Source: Spirochaetia bacterium UBA5550 | GTDB taxonomy: Bacteria > Spirochaetota > UBA4802 > UBA5550 | DNA: 7,354 nucleotides | Assembly: GCA_002425885.1 (NCBI GenBank) | Contig: DINC01000099.1 | Location: forward strand, 2,832 to 10,185 | Direction of reading: 5' to 3' | Shown here: one piece after another, positions 1-5,512 of the stretch | Numbering within the stretch: the first letter of the stretch is position 1 | How the letters are laid out: each line of letters starts with the position of its first letter | The notes under the pieces: model-generated | The model's input: only the letters and a program-made list of their open reading frames with translations | The model's database searches: none | Told to the model about the DNA's origin: nothing | Made by a program: the position numbers and the translations under genes

Positions 1-3
1 CAT
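1..3 (-). CDS. Start codon of a leftward gene cut off by the window edge
   Basis: Read on the minus strand, the first 20 bases give AGGAAAAGGAGACTTTCATG. This is a strong Shine-Dalgarno sequence (AAGGAG, positions 15-10), six spacer bases and an ATG at 3-1. The good spacing suggests a real gene begins exactly at the edge and continues outside. Nothing can be said of its product. It is divergent from the lipoprotein gene at 203, so the two share the roughly 200-base region between them. Confidence 0.6.
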
Positions 4-26
4 GAAAGTCTCCTTTTCCTGAAATG

Positions 27-88
27 TTTTAAATAAGTGTAAATATTTCAGAAAGAGTATAGTTTTGTCAATTTCTTTTAAATAAGTG
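27..88. repeat. 13-base direct repeat in the divergent promoter region
   Basis: TTTTAAATAAGTG occurs perfectly at 27-39 and 76-88, 49 bases apart. Similarity continues weakly beyond (TAAAT versus CACAT), and the core AAATAAG appears a third time at 113-119. The two full copies flank the minus-strand promoter candidate, where a regulator's operators could lie. The region is AT-rich, so short repeats are expected, but 13 identical bases is longer than most chance matches. Confidence 0.4.
42..71 (-). promoter_or_regulatory. Candidate sigma-70-type promoter for the leftward gene
   Basis: On the minus strand a consensus TTGACA (71-66) is followed after 18 bases by AATATT (47-42), a 4 of 6 match to TATAAT. 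This would place the transcription start about 30-35 bases before the ATG at 3-1. The -35 is perfect and the -10 is weak. It lies between the two copies of TTTTAAATAAGTG. Confidence 0.35.
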
Positions 89-202
89 CACATCAGATGT
101 ATTTTTTATTGCAAATAAGAATCGGTGTATCATAAATACTAAACATGACTATTTATACAAAAAACATTTCAATAGAGTTTAAATTCCAGGGGCTGAAAAT
201 AA

Positions 203-1591
203 TTGAGCAGTTTTAACAGGCAAATATTACTATTTATTGTGTTGTTCTGCACAGCAGCTTTAGGCTCGTGCGGAAACAATATTAATGAAAATGTTTTATC
301 CCCCTCTGATAATCCGGTAATTATCAATGATGATGAATTTTCCGGTATAGTATTCACAGAGATGAACCGGAATTTTTCAGATACCGGAGATATAAGGATC
401 GAAAAATCGGGAGACGAAGGTTATTATATAGCCGGAACAGTTGCCGAAGATACAGCGGATAATGTCTGGTTCTCTTTAATTGATAAAAAGGGAAACCTTA
501 AAAAAGAAGCATTTCTCAGAAGCGTTTATGATGACAGGGTGCGCAGAGTAAAAGTACCTGATAGTGAAAATCTGATATTATATGCTGACAGATATTATGA
601 GGATGGCGATATCGATTTTATTATAGCAAAGGTTAATAGACACACCGGCATAGTCTGGGATTACTGTTTTGGTGATGAAACTAAAAACAGGGTATTTGAT
701 ATAACCGGCACAGATGACGGCGGCACTTTAATTACCGGCCTTTCATATTATCAGCTGCTCGGGTTTATGCATTATACTACATTTATAATGAAGATTGACA
801 GTGACGGGAAAAGTTTATGGAGAAAAGATTATAGAAGTCTTTTTTCAGTATTTATGCCCTCAGAGATCCGGGATGCGGGGAACGGGGAATATCTGGTCTC
901 AGGCCTTTGCCTTAACAGGATAACAAACAAGTTTAAAACTTTTTTTACAAGGCTCGATATTTCCGGAGATGTGCTCTCTTCTATTTTTATAAATGCAGCA
1001 GGTATGCACACAATGTTAATCGGAACATCCGCTAATGAGGATGGCGGTTTTACTGGAGTGATAAGCCTTACCGGCGGAATTTACGCGGACAGCATAGCAG
1101 TCGCCCGCTTTGACAAAGAGATGAATATTCAGTTTTTAAAGGAATACTCATTGCCTGACATCAATGTACGGGGTAAATATATAAAAGGGGGTCAGGACGG
1201 AATTGTTATTGCCGGGATGCTGAATAATGAAGCAGGTAATGGTCTCTATTTTTTACGGCTTTCAGATCAGGGAGTCATTCAGAATCTGACAACAAAATAC
1301 TATGATGAGGATCAGTATAATATTACTGATGTTTATTTTAATTCAGAGGAGACAGATGAGGGCCTCCTTTATCTCTGCCGCTACAATAACAACGCAGGTC
1401 CCCTGCAGTATGGCAGACTTTTTCTGGACAGGATTCATCCGGATCATATATATAAATCAAATTTATCACGTGGTAATAGCACGGCTAATGCTGATTCAAC
1501 TGATTATGAAACAGGGGGAGTTGAGCTGGAGACAGGGGACTCCTCCCTTATGGAGAAAGGGGGAGCGGGACTCTCCTTTATTATTAATTGA
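203..1591 (+). CDS. Exported lipoprotein with seven propeller-like repeats
   Basis: Predicted lipoprotein of 462 residues. The TTG start directly follows an in-frame TAA (200-202), so no earlier start exists. AGGGG at 188-192 is a plausible but rather distant ribosome binding site. Residues 7-20 are hydrophobic and lead into LGSC, a lipobox whose Cys23 would be lipidated. Seven related segments follow, near residues 66-104, 116-155, 168-210, 222-262, 276-317, 328-368 and 380-413. Each has the pattern D/E-GG/EG, hydrophobic strand, then 'F-x-x-[KR]-[LIV]-[DN]-x-x-G-x-[LIV]', as in DDGGTLITG ... TFIMKIDSDGKSLW. Such repeats are typical of seven-bladed beta-propellers, which act as binding scaffolds rather than enzymes with a fixed chemistry. 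The tail (436-458) is a glycine-rich micro-repeat outside the propeller. The gene converges on the pilZ-type gene with only 21 bases between stops. I do not recognise a named family, and ligand and role are unknown. Confidence 0.85.
   Translation: MSSFNRQILLFIVLFCTAALGSCGNNINENVLSPSDNPVIINDDEFSGIVFTEMNRNFSDTGDIRIEKSGDEGYYIAGTVAEDTADNVWFSLIDKKGNLKKEAFLRSVYDDRVRRVKVPDSENLILYADRYYEDGDIDFIIAKVNRHTGIVWDYCFGDETKNRVFDITGTDDGGTLITGLSYYQLLGFMHYTTFIMKIDSDGKSLWRKDYRSLFSVFMPSEIRDAGNGEYLVSGLCLNRITNKFKTFFTRLDISGDVLSSIFINAAGMHTMLIGTSANEDGGFTGVISLTGGIYADSIAVARFDKEMNIQFLKEYSLPDINVRGKYIKGGQDGIVIAGMLNNEAGNGLYFLRLSDQGVIQNLTTKYYDEDQYNITDVYFNSEETDEGLLYLCRYNNNAGPLQYGRLFLDRIHPDHIYKSNLSRGNSTANADSTDYETGGVELETGDSSLMEKGGAGLSFIIN
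1508..1576 (+). repeat. Three imperfect tandem micro-repeats at the 3' end of the lipoprotein gene
   Basis: Three in-frame units of 21-24 bases begin at 1508, 1529 and 1553. They start GAAACAGGGGGA, GAGACAGGGGAC and GAGAAAGGGGGA and encode ETGGVEL, ETGDSSLM and EKGGAGLS. The last two also share GGGACTC followed by TCC(C/T)TTAT-like ends (1536-1551 and 1567-1581). The tract is much richer in G and C than the rest of the gene and forms the final, probably unstructured tail of the protein. Confidence 0.55.
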
Positions 1592-1612
1592 ACATCTGCG
1601 GAACATCCGGTG

Positions 1613-1933
1613 TCAGTGCAGAAAGGTGTGTATCTTTTTTTTGTCACTTTCCCCGATATCTGCAAACTCAAGAGCTGTATCGTAGCTTTTTTTATTTTTT
1701 TTGCATCTTACCACCACTCCCTCGCATTTAATGGTATGATTCTTTTTCTCTCCATTCAGAGAGAGCTGCATGTAGACGCGGGAGTATGGCTCTAAAGATT
1801 CTGAAGTGTGGCAAAGTAAACCTTCATCGCTTATGTTGACACCTTCAGCCGCAATATAGTTTTCTCTCCCCATCTCAAGATCTATCATCTGGTTTATTGT
1901 AAAACGCGGTGATTTACGTCTTTCGGTTCTCAT
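1613..1933 (-). CDS. Stand-alone PilZ domain protein (c-di-GMP receptor)
   Basis: A 106-residue protein that is essentially one PilZ domain, the cytoplasmic c-di-GMP-binding module. The two signature motifs are present: RRKSPR at residues 5-10 (the RxxxR loop) and NISDEG at 33-38 (the [D/N]xSxxG motif). A typical central strand, CEGVVVRC, lies at 70-77. Both ligand-contacting motifs are intact, so binding is expected. No effector domain, YcgR-type N-domain or membrane segment is attached, so it probably works through a partner. ATG at 1933-1931 is supported by GGAGG (1944-1940) six bases upstream. The gene is convergent with the lipoprotein gene and divergent from the iron-sulfur oxidoreductase gene. 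No clear intrinsic terminator follows it. The presence of fliM nearby makes a motility role possible, but the target is not visible in the sequence. Confidence 0.9.
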   Translation of the reverse strand: MRTERRKSPRFTINQMIDLEMGRENYIAAEGVNISDEGLLCHTSESLEPYSRVYMQLSLNGEKKNHTIKCEGVVVRCKKNKKSYDTALEFADIGESDKKKIHTFLH

Positions 1934-2003
1934 GCTTTTCCTCCATATCGGTTACAGATATTTTAATACTATAAATGAATAATTCAAAAAAAGTCTGTGT
2001 AAT

Positions 2004-2025
2004 ACCGGGATTAACCCGTCCGGGT
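2004..2025. promoter_or_regulatory. Overlapping inverted repeats upstream of the oxidoreductase promoter
   Basis: Two inverted repeats share one arm: CGGG-ATTAA-CCCG (2006-2018) and ACCCG-TC-CGGGT (2014-2025). They are GC-rich islands in AT-rich intergenic DNA, about 10 bases before the proposed -35. This could be an operator or a switchable structure, but no known consensus fits. Confidence 0.3.
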
Positions 2026-2035
2026 GTTCGAGAAT

Positions 2036-2064
2036 TTGTGTTGACATTTTATCTGTATTATAAT
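2036..2064 (+). promoter_or_regulatory. Candidate sigma-70-type promoter for the oxidoreductase gene
   Basis: A perfect TATAAT at 2059-2064 is preceded after 17 bases by TTGTGT (2036-2041), a 3 of 6 match to TTGACA. A consensus TTGACA at 2041-2046 lies only 12 bases from this TATAAT. It would pair at 17 bases with the poorer TATCTG (2064-2069), so two overlapping promoters are possible. Either implies an untranslated leader of about 115-125 bases. Confidence 0.5.
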
Positions 2065-2107
2065 ATCTGAAAATAGACATAAATATATATATTGCACAGA
2101 AATGCAG

Positions 2108-2165
2108 AACTAAGCCGGTTAGTTTGTGTATGATCGATTCAGCAACCACTATAACAAATTTATAG
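2108..2165 (+). promoter_or_regulatory. Two small hairpins in the leader of the oxidoreductase gene
   Basis: The proposed leader contains two inverted repeats of identical geometry, 6-base arms around 5 bases: AACTAA-GCCGG-TTAGTT (2108-2124) and CTATAA-CAAAT-TTATAG (2149-2165). The second ends 14 bases before the AGGAGG ribosome binding site. They may be weak RNA hairpins or protein-binding sites. The low GC of the arms means chance is a real possibility. Confidence 0.25.
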
Positions 2166-2192
2166 AAGCGTTTAATTTAGGAGGATGACCAG

Positions 2193-4331
2193 ATGAGTAT
2201 TGCCAGTTCTTTTGGTATACCCGCAACTGACGTTACCCGCGAATTTTATTTTAACGTCGGCGGCCCTCACGGTTTCATGAGATGGGGGGTTTACATTTTC
2301 ATGTTTGCCGCTGTTTTCTACCTCATTTATACCATCATTAAAAAGGTACAGATTTGGAGACAGGGAAAAAGCGAGCTTAGGACAGATTATCCTGAAAAAA
2401 GGATTATGGCTGTTATCAAGTACGCGTTTTTGCAGGCAAAGGTTCTGAGAGAGAGATTCCCGGGCATTATGCACGGCGCTATCTTTTTCGGATTTATAGT
2501 GCTGTTCATTGTTACAATGATCATTGTTGTGCAGGAAGACTTTACAGGACTCTTCTTCCATTATCACTTTATCCATGGTGATTTCTATATCATATGGTCT
2601 TTTTTTGGTGATGTATTCGGAGTTGTTGTTCTCATCGGTCTTTGCATGGCTATCTACAGAAGGTATATTGTTAAGCCCACAAGGCTTGATACCAAGAAGA
2701 TCGATACATTCGCTCTTGCTCTGATAACAATAATCATTCTAACAGGATTTTTCAACGAAGCGATGAGGATCGCTCTCACAGGTTTTCCGGTATTTGAGAA
2801 AGTAGCATCTCCTTTTGGTTATGCTCTTGCTATGCCGTTCTCACTTGTAAGCGACAGCGGGCTCCAGGTATCTCACTATATCAACTGGTGGATACATATG
2901 CTTGCAGCTTTCAGCTTCATAGGCCTTATAGCTACTGATAAGATCGGACACATTCTTATCTCTTTCCTTAATATCTATTATGGAAATATTAAAAATGAAG
3001 ATGCAAAAACAAAGTATACTGTTCCTGTAATCAGCCCTGCTGAATTCGAAACAGCTGAAAGTTTCGGTGTAAGCAAAGTTGAAGAGTACACATGGAAACA
3101 GCTTATGGATGGAGACGCATGTACAAGATGCGGAAGGTGTCAGGATAACTGCCCTGCATATCTTACAGAGAAGCCTCTCTCTCCGAAGAAGATGATAAAT
3201 GACGTTAAAGCAAACATGGATGAGCGTATCCCTAAACTCATGGTTGCTGAAGACAAGGCAGCAGTTGAGACCACTGCTCTTATTGGTGACGGCACAGAGG
3301 GTTCCGGCTCAGTTCAGCCTGATGAATTCTGGGCATGTACAAACTGCGGCGCGTGTATGGAAAACTGTCCGGTTAACATTGAACACGTTCCCAAAATGAT
3401 CGATATGAGAAGATATAAAGTTCTCATGGAAGGTGATATGGCTCCTGAGCTTCAGACAACCTTCGCAAACATGGAAACAAACTTCAACCCGTATGGTTTC
3501 GGATTCGGTACAAGGGGCGACTGGCTCCCAGCTGATCTCGGGGTGAAACTTCTCTCTGAAGATGCTGAAGTTGATTATGTATACTTTGTCGGCTGCGCTG
3601 CCTCTTTCGACAAGAGAAGCCAGAAGGTCGCCATTGCACTCCTTCAGATAATGAAGAAAGCAGGCCTCAAAGTTGGTATCCTCGGTGCTGAAGAAGCATG
3701 CTGCGGTGATGCTGCAATGAGGGGCGGTAATGAGTATCTCTTCCATTCTCTTGCTACACAGAACCTTGAGACATTCAAGGCTTATGGGGTAAAGAAGATA
3801 ATTACAACATGTCCTCACGGATATAATATGCTCAAAAAAGAGTATGTAAGCTTCTCTAAAGTCGGATTAGGTTCTGACGGAAATCCTCTTGAGTACGGAT
3901 TTGAAGTTTACCACCACACTGAAGTTATTGATGAGCTTATCAAAAGCGGTAAAATCAAACTTAAAGAGGCTCTCAACGAAACAATCACATATCACGATTC
4001 ATGTTTCCTCGGAAGATACAACGAGATATATGCACAGCCAAGGGATGTTATAAAAGCTATCCCCGGCACAAACCTTGTTGAGATGAGCAGAAATCACAGA
4101 ACAAGCTTCTGCTGCGGAGCTGGTGGAGCCAGGATGTTTATTGAAGAGCATCATGGAACAAGGATCAACCAGTTCAGAACAAAAGATGCACAGGGATCTG
4201 GAGCAACTAAGATCTGTACAGCATGTCCGTTCTGTCTCACTATGCTTTCTGATGGTGCAACTGAGCTTGATATAGCTAACCTGACAACTTTTGACATTGC
4301 TGAGTACGTTTATAACTCAATGGAAAAATAG
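2193..4331 (+). CDS. Membrane-anchored HdrD/EMO-like iron-sulfur oxidoreductase
   Basis: A 712-residue integral membrane electron-transfer protein. The N-terminal half is a NarI-like domain with hydrophobic segments near 31-52, 92-114, 134-157, 171-188 and 230-247. It has several histidines in or beside them (H94, H124, H228, H235, H253) that could ligate haem b. Two [4Fe-4S] motifs follow: C310-x2-C313-x2-C316-x3-C320 and C382-x2-C385-x2-C388-x3-C392. Two cysteine-rich CCG domains come next: C468 ... C503-C504-G, then CPHG at 540-543; and C604 ... C640-C641-G, then C678-P-F-C681. Proteins of this layout include ETF:menaquinone oxidoreductases of anaerobes (often called EMO), which pass electrons from electron-transfer flavoprotein to menaquinone. 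That role here is inferred from architecture, since no etf or acyl-CoA dehydrogenase gene is in view. The first CCG lacks its final cysteine (Gly543). AGGAGG at 2179-2184, eight bases before the ATG, supports the start. The gene appears monocistronic. Confidence 0.85.
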   Translation: MSIASSFGIPATDVTREFYFNVGGPHGFMRWGVYIFMFAAVFYLIYTIIKKVQIWRQGKSELRTDYPEKRIMAVIKYAFLQAKVLRERFPGIMHGAIFFGFIVLFIVTMIIVVQEDFTGLFFHYHFIHGDFYIIWSFFGDVFGVVVLIGLCMAIYRRYIVKPTRLDTKKIDTFALALITIIILTGFFNEAMRIALTGFPVFEKVASPFGYALAMPFSLVSDSGLQVSHYINWWIHMLAAFSFIGLIATDKIGHILISFLNIYYGNIKNEDAKTKYTVPVISPAEFETAESFGVSKVEEYTWKQLMDGDACTRCGRCQDNCPAYLTEKPLSPKKMINDVKANMDERIPKLMVAEDKAAVETTALIGDGTEGSGSVQPDEFWACTNCGACMENCPVNIEHVPKMIDMRRYKVLMEGDMAPELQTTFANMETNFNPYGFGFGTRGDWLPADLGVKLLSEDAEVDYVYFVGCAASFDKRSQKVAIALLQIMKKAGLKVGILGAEEACCGDAAMRGGNEYLFHSLATQNLETFKAYGVKKIITTCPHGYNMLKKEYVSFSKVGLGSDGNPLEYGFEVYHHTEVIDELIKSGKIKLKEALNETITYHDSCFLGRYNEIYAQPRDVIKAIPGTNLVEMSRNHRTSFCCGAGGARMFIEEHHGTRINQFRTKDAQGSGATKICTACPFCLTMLSDGATELDIANLTTFDIAEYVYNSMEK

Positions 4332-4345
4332 ATTTGTATCAGCAC

Positions 4346-4373
4346 AAACAAGGGGCTGCAGCCCCTTGTTTTT
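4346..4373 (+). terminator. First terminator-like hairpin after the oxidoreductase gene
   Basis: A perfect stem begins 15 bases after the stop codon: AACAAGGGGC (4347-4356), loop TGCA, GCCCCTTGTT (4361-4370), running into a short T-run ending at 4373. The strong GC core and U-tract fit an intrinsic terminator for the gene ending at 4331, although the run is only five T residues and partly within the stem. Confidence 0.6.
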
Positions 4374-4396
4374 AACAATGGGTTGTAACCCATTGT
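4348..4396. repeat. Pair of homologous 22-base palindromes
   Basis: Two palindromes lie 27 bases apart, at 4348-4369 (arm ACAAGGGGCTG) and 4375-4396 (arm ACAATGGGTTG). They match at 17 of 22 positions. Both off-centre differing pairs are compensatory: G-C in one is T-A in the other at positions 5/18 and 9/14. The first extends outward by one more A-T pair and is followed by TTTTT (4369-4373), so it may terminate transcription. The second has no T-run. Homology plus compensation suggests a duplicated, structure-selected element. Confidence 0.65.
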
Positions 4397-4406
4397 CTGA
4401 TATCAG

Positions 4407-4440
4407 AAAGGCTCATCCTGAAAGGGGTGGGCCTTTTTTT
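4407..4440 (+). terminator. Intrinsic terminator before the fliM operon
   Basis: The arms AAAGGCTCATCC (4407-4418) and GGGTGGGCCTTT (4425-4436) pair over 12 positions, two of them G-U, around the loop TGAAAG. They lead into seven T residues (4434-4440). This is a standard rho-independent terminator and insulates the downstream genes from read-through. Confidence 0.8.
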
Positions 4441-4443
4441 ATG

Positions 4444-4469
4444 TAATATATTTCTGATTATGTCGATAA
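4444..4469 (+). promoter_or_regulatory. Possible sigma-28 (flagellar) promoter
   Basis: TAAT (4444-4447), 14 bases, then GTCGATAA (4462-4469) resembles the flagellar sigma-28 consensus TAAA-N15-GCCGATAA. It matches at 3 of 4 and 7 of 8 positions with one base less spacing. It lies four bases after the terminator T-run and about 32 bases before the ATG at 4502. This position suits transcription of the exported-protein gene and fliM. Short AT-rich motifs match easily by chance. Confidence 0.4.
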
Positions 4470-4501
4470 TATTGTAGAGCGGAAAAATTATCGTTATAAT
4501 T

Positions 4502-5512
4502 ATGGTCAGGATGAGAAAATTTAAACCGGCAATCATAATCATTTTTTTCATACTTATATCCGGAATCAGTCAGATTTATGGAAAGGATACCCACGCATTC
4601 AGGGTACATCTTCACACTGATAAACTTAAGTTTTATAATAATGATGAAATAATAGTGAAAATCAGTATAAAGAATATAACAGATGAACCTGCGGCGTTTT
4701 ATCTCTACGATTCACCTGAGAGAATTGATATTTTCGACCGTAAAAGAGGGGATACTGCTGATTATACAACATTTAAGCCGGTTGTATATGATATGAACGG
4801 CAGGAATGCAGAGCTTGTTGTCCCTTATATTGCTTCTGATGAAAATGCGGCGGAAACACTCTCCTGGATGATTAAGAGAGAGATTAAGCTGGGGCCGGGT
4901 GAAGTTTTTACCCACAGCCAGAATCTCCGCAGGATATATGATATCCTTCCTGAAAAAAATTATCGTCTCAAACTTCATTTTTTCCCTTATATTGGTGATA
5001 AAGATGATGAGAACAGTGTTATTGTGAGCAGCAATGAGATTAAGTTCAGGGTAACCCGTGATAAAACTTATGAACCGTTTAAGCCTAAAGACCCTAATTC
5101 AGTCAGACTGGCTCCTTCCGAGGTGGTTCTTCTTCTTTTGAGCGCGGAGAGAGAGGGTAGTAGTGAACGGGCAATTAAGTATCTTGATGTTGATAAGTTT
5201 ATACACTCATATCCCGATTTTTCCCGAAGATATGATATTTCGGATGATACAGATAAAAAAAATATTGAAAAAGAGTTCATACGTTACCTGATTAACAAAA
5301 GGGATGATCCTCTTGCTGAATACAGGATCGTCAGCGAAGAAATTGAGTCATCAGGTGTAGTTGCTTATGTATCTGTTGAGGCTAAAAGGGAAGGATTGAT
5401 ACGCCCGAGCCGTTTCAGGTACGTTTACAGACTTGAAAAGAATGCGGAAACCGATTATATATGGCTTGTAGCGGGTCTTGAAGCTTTAGTTATAAGGGAT
5501 GTTAGAAAATGA
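4502..5512 (+). CDS. Exported protein of unknown function, coupled to fliM
   Basis: A 336-residue protein I do not recognise. Basic residues at 3-8 and a hydrophobic core at 9-23 form a signal peptide, with likely cleavage after IYG (27). No lipobox cysteine is present, so a periplasmic or surface location is expected. Residues about 33-185 look like an all-beta, immunoglobulin-like domain: alternating strands around NNDEIIVKISIKNITDEPAAF, similar in style to BsuPI-type domains. A charged linker (186-203) leads to a mixed domain (204-332) with a helix-rich start and three long strands at the end. It could be NTF2-like, but that is a guess. The ATG at 4502 has no good ribosome binding site. 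An alternative ATG at 4511 (MRKFKPA) is no better, having only AGG directly against it. The stop overlaps the fliM start as ATGA (5509-5512), so the two are probably translationally coupled and co-regulated. Confidence 0.85.
   Translation: MVRMRKFKPAIIIIFFILISGISQIYGKDTHAFRVHLHTDKLKFYNNDEIIVKISIKNITDEPAAFYLYDSPERIDIFDRKRGDTADYTTFKPVVYDMNGRNAELVVPYIASDENAAETLSWMIKREIKLGPGEVFTHSQNLRRIYDILPEKNYRLKLHFFPYIGDKDDENSVIVSSNEIKFRVTRDKTYEPFKPKDPNSVRLAPSEVVLLLLSAEREGSSERAIKYLDVDKFIHSYPDFSRRYDISDDTDKKNIEKEFIRYLINKRDDPLAEYRIVSEEIESSGVVAYVSVEAKREGLIRPSRFRYVYRLEKNAETDYIWLVAGLEALVIRDVRK

Noticed and set aside
1512..1565. Intrinsic terminator at the convergent ends of the lipoprotein and PilZ genes
   Set aside because: G-rich and C-rich tracts can form imperfect stems here, but no U-run follows on either strand, so I annotate only the repeat.
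1302..1795. Two plus-strand reading frames (1302-1685 and 1610-1795)
   Set aside because: They overlap the 3' end of the lipoprotein gene or lie antisense to the PilZ gene. Their residue content is untypical, and no ribosome binding site or known motif supports them.
2041..2064. TTGACA paired with TATAAT upstream of the oxidoreductase gene
   Set aside because: Both hexamers are perfect, but only 12 bases separate them, too few for a sigma-70 promoter. The pairing with TTGTGT at 17 bases is preferred for the TATAAT.
1952..2149. Minus-strand frame of 65 codons between the PilZ and oxidoreductase genes
   Set aside because: It lies over the promoter and leader elements, is AT-driven, and has no homology I recognise.
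3309..3818. Minus-strand reading frame of 169 codons
   Set aside because: It lies fully antisense to the iron-sulfur oxidoreductase gene, whose motifs account for this DNA. The translation is cysteine-rich only because it mirrors the codons of the plus-strand gene.
4486..4501. AATTAT/ATAATT inverted repeat just before the ATG at 4502
   Set aside because: The six A/T pairs are too weak and too likely by chance to call a translational control hairpin.
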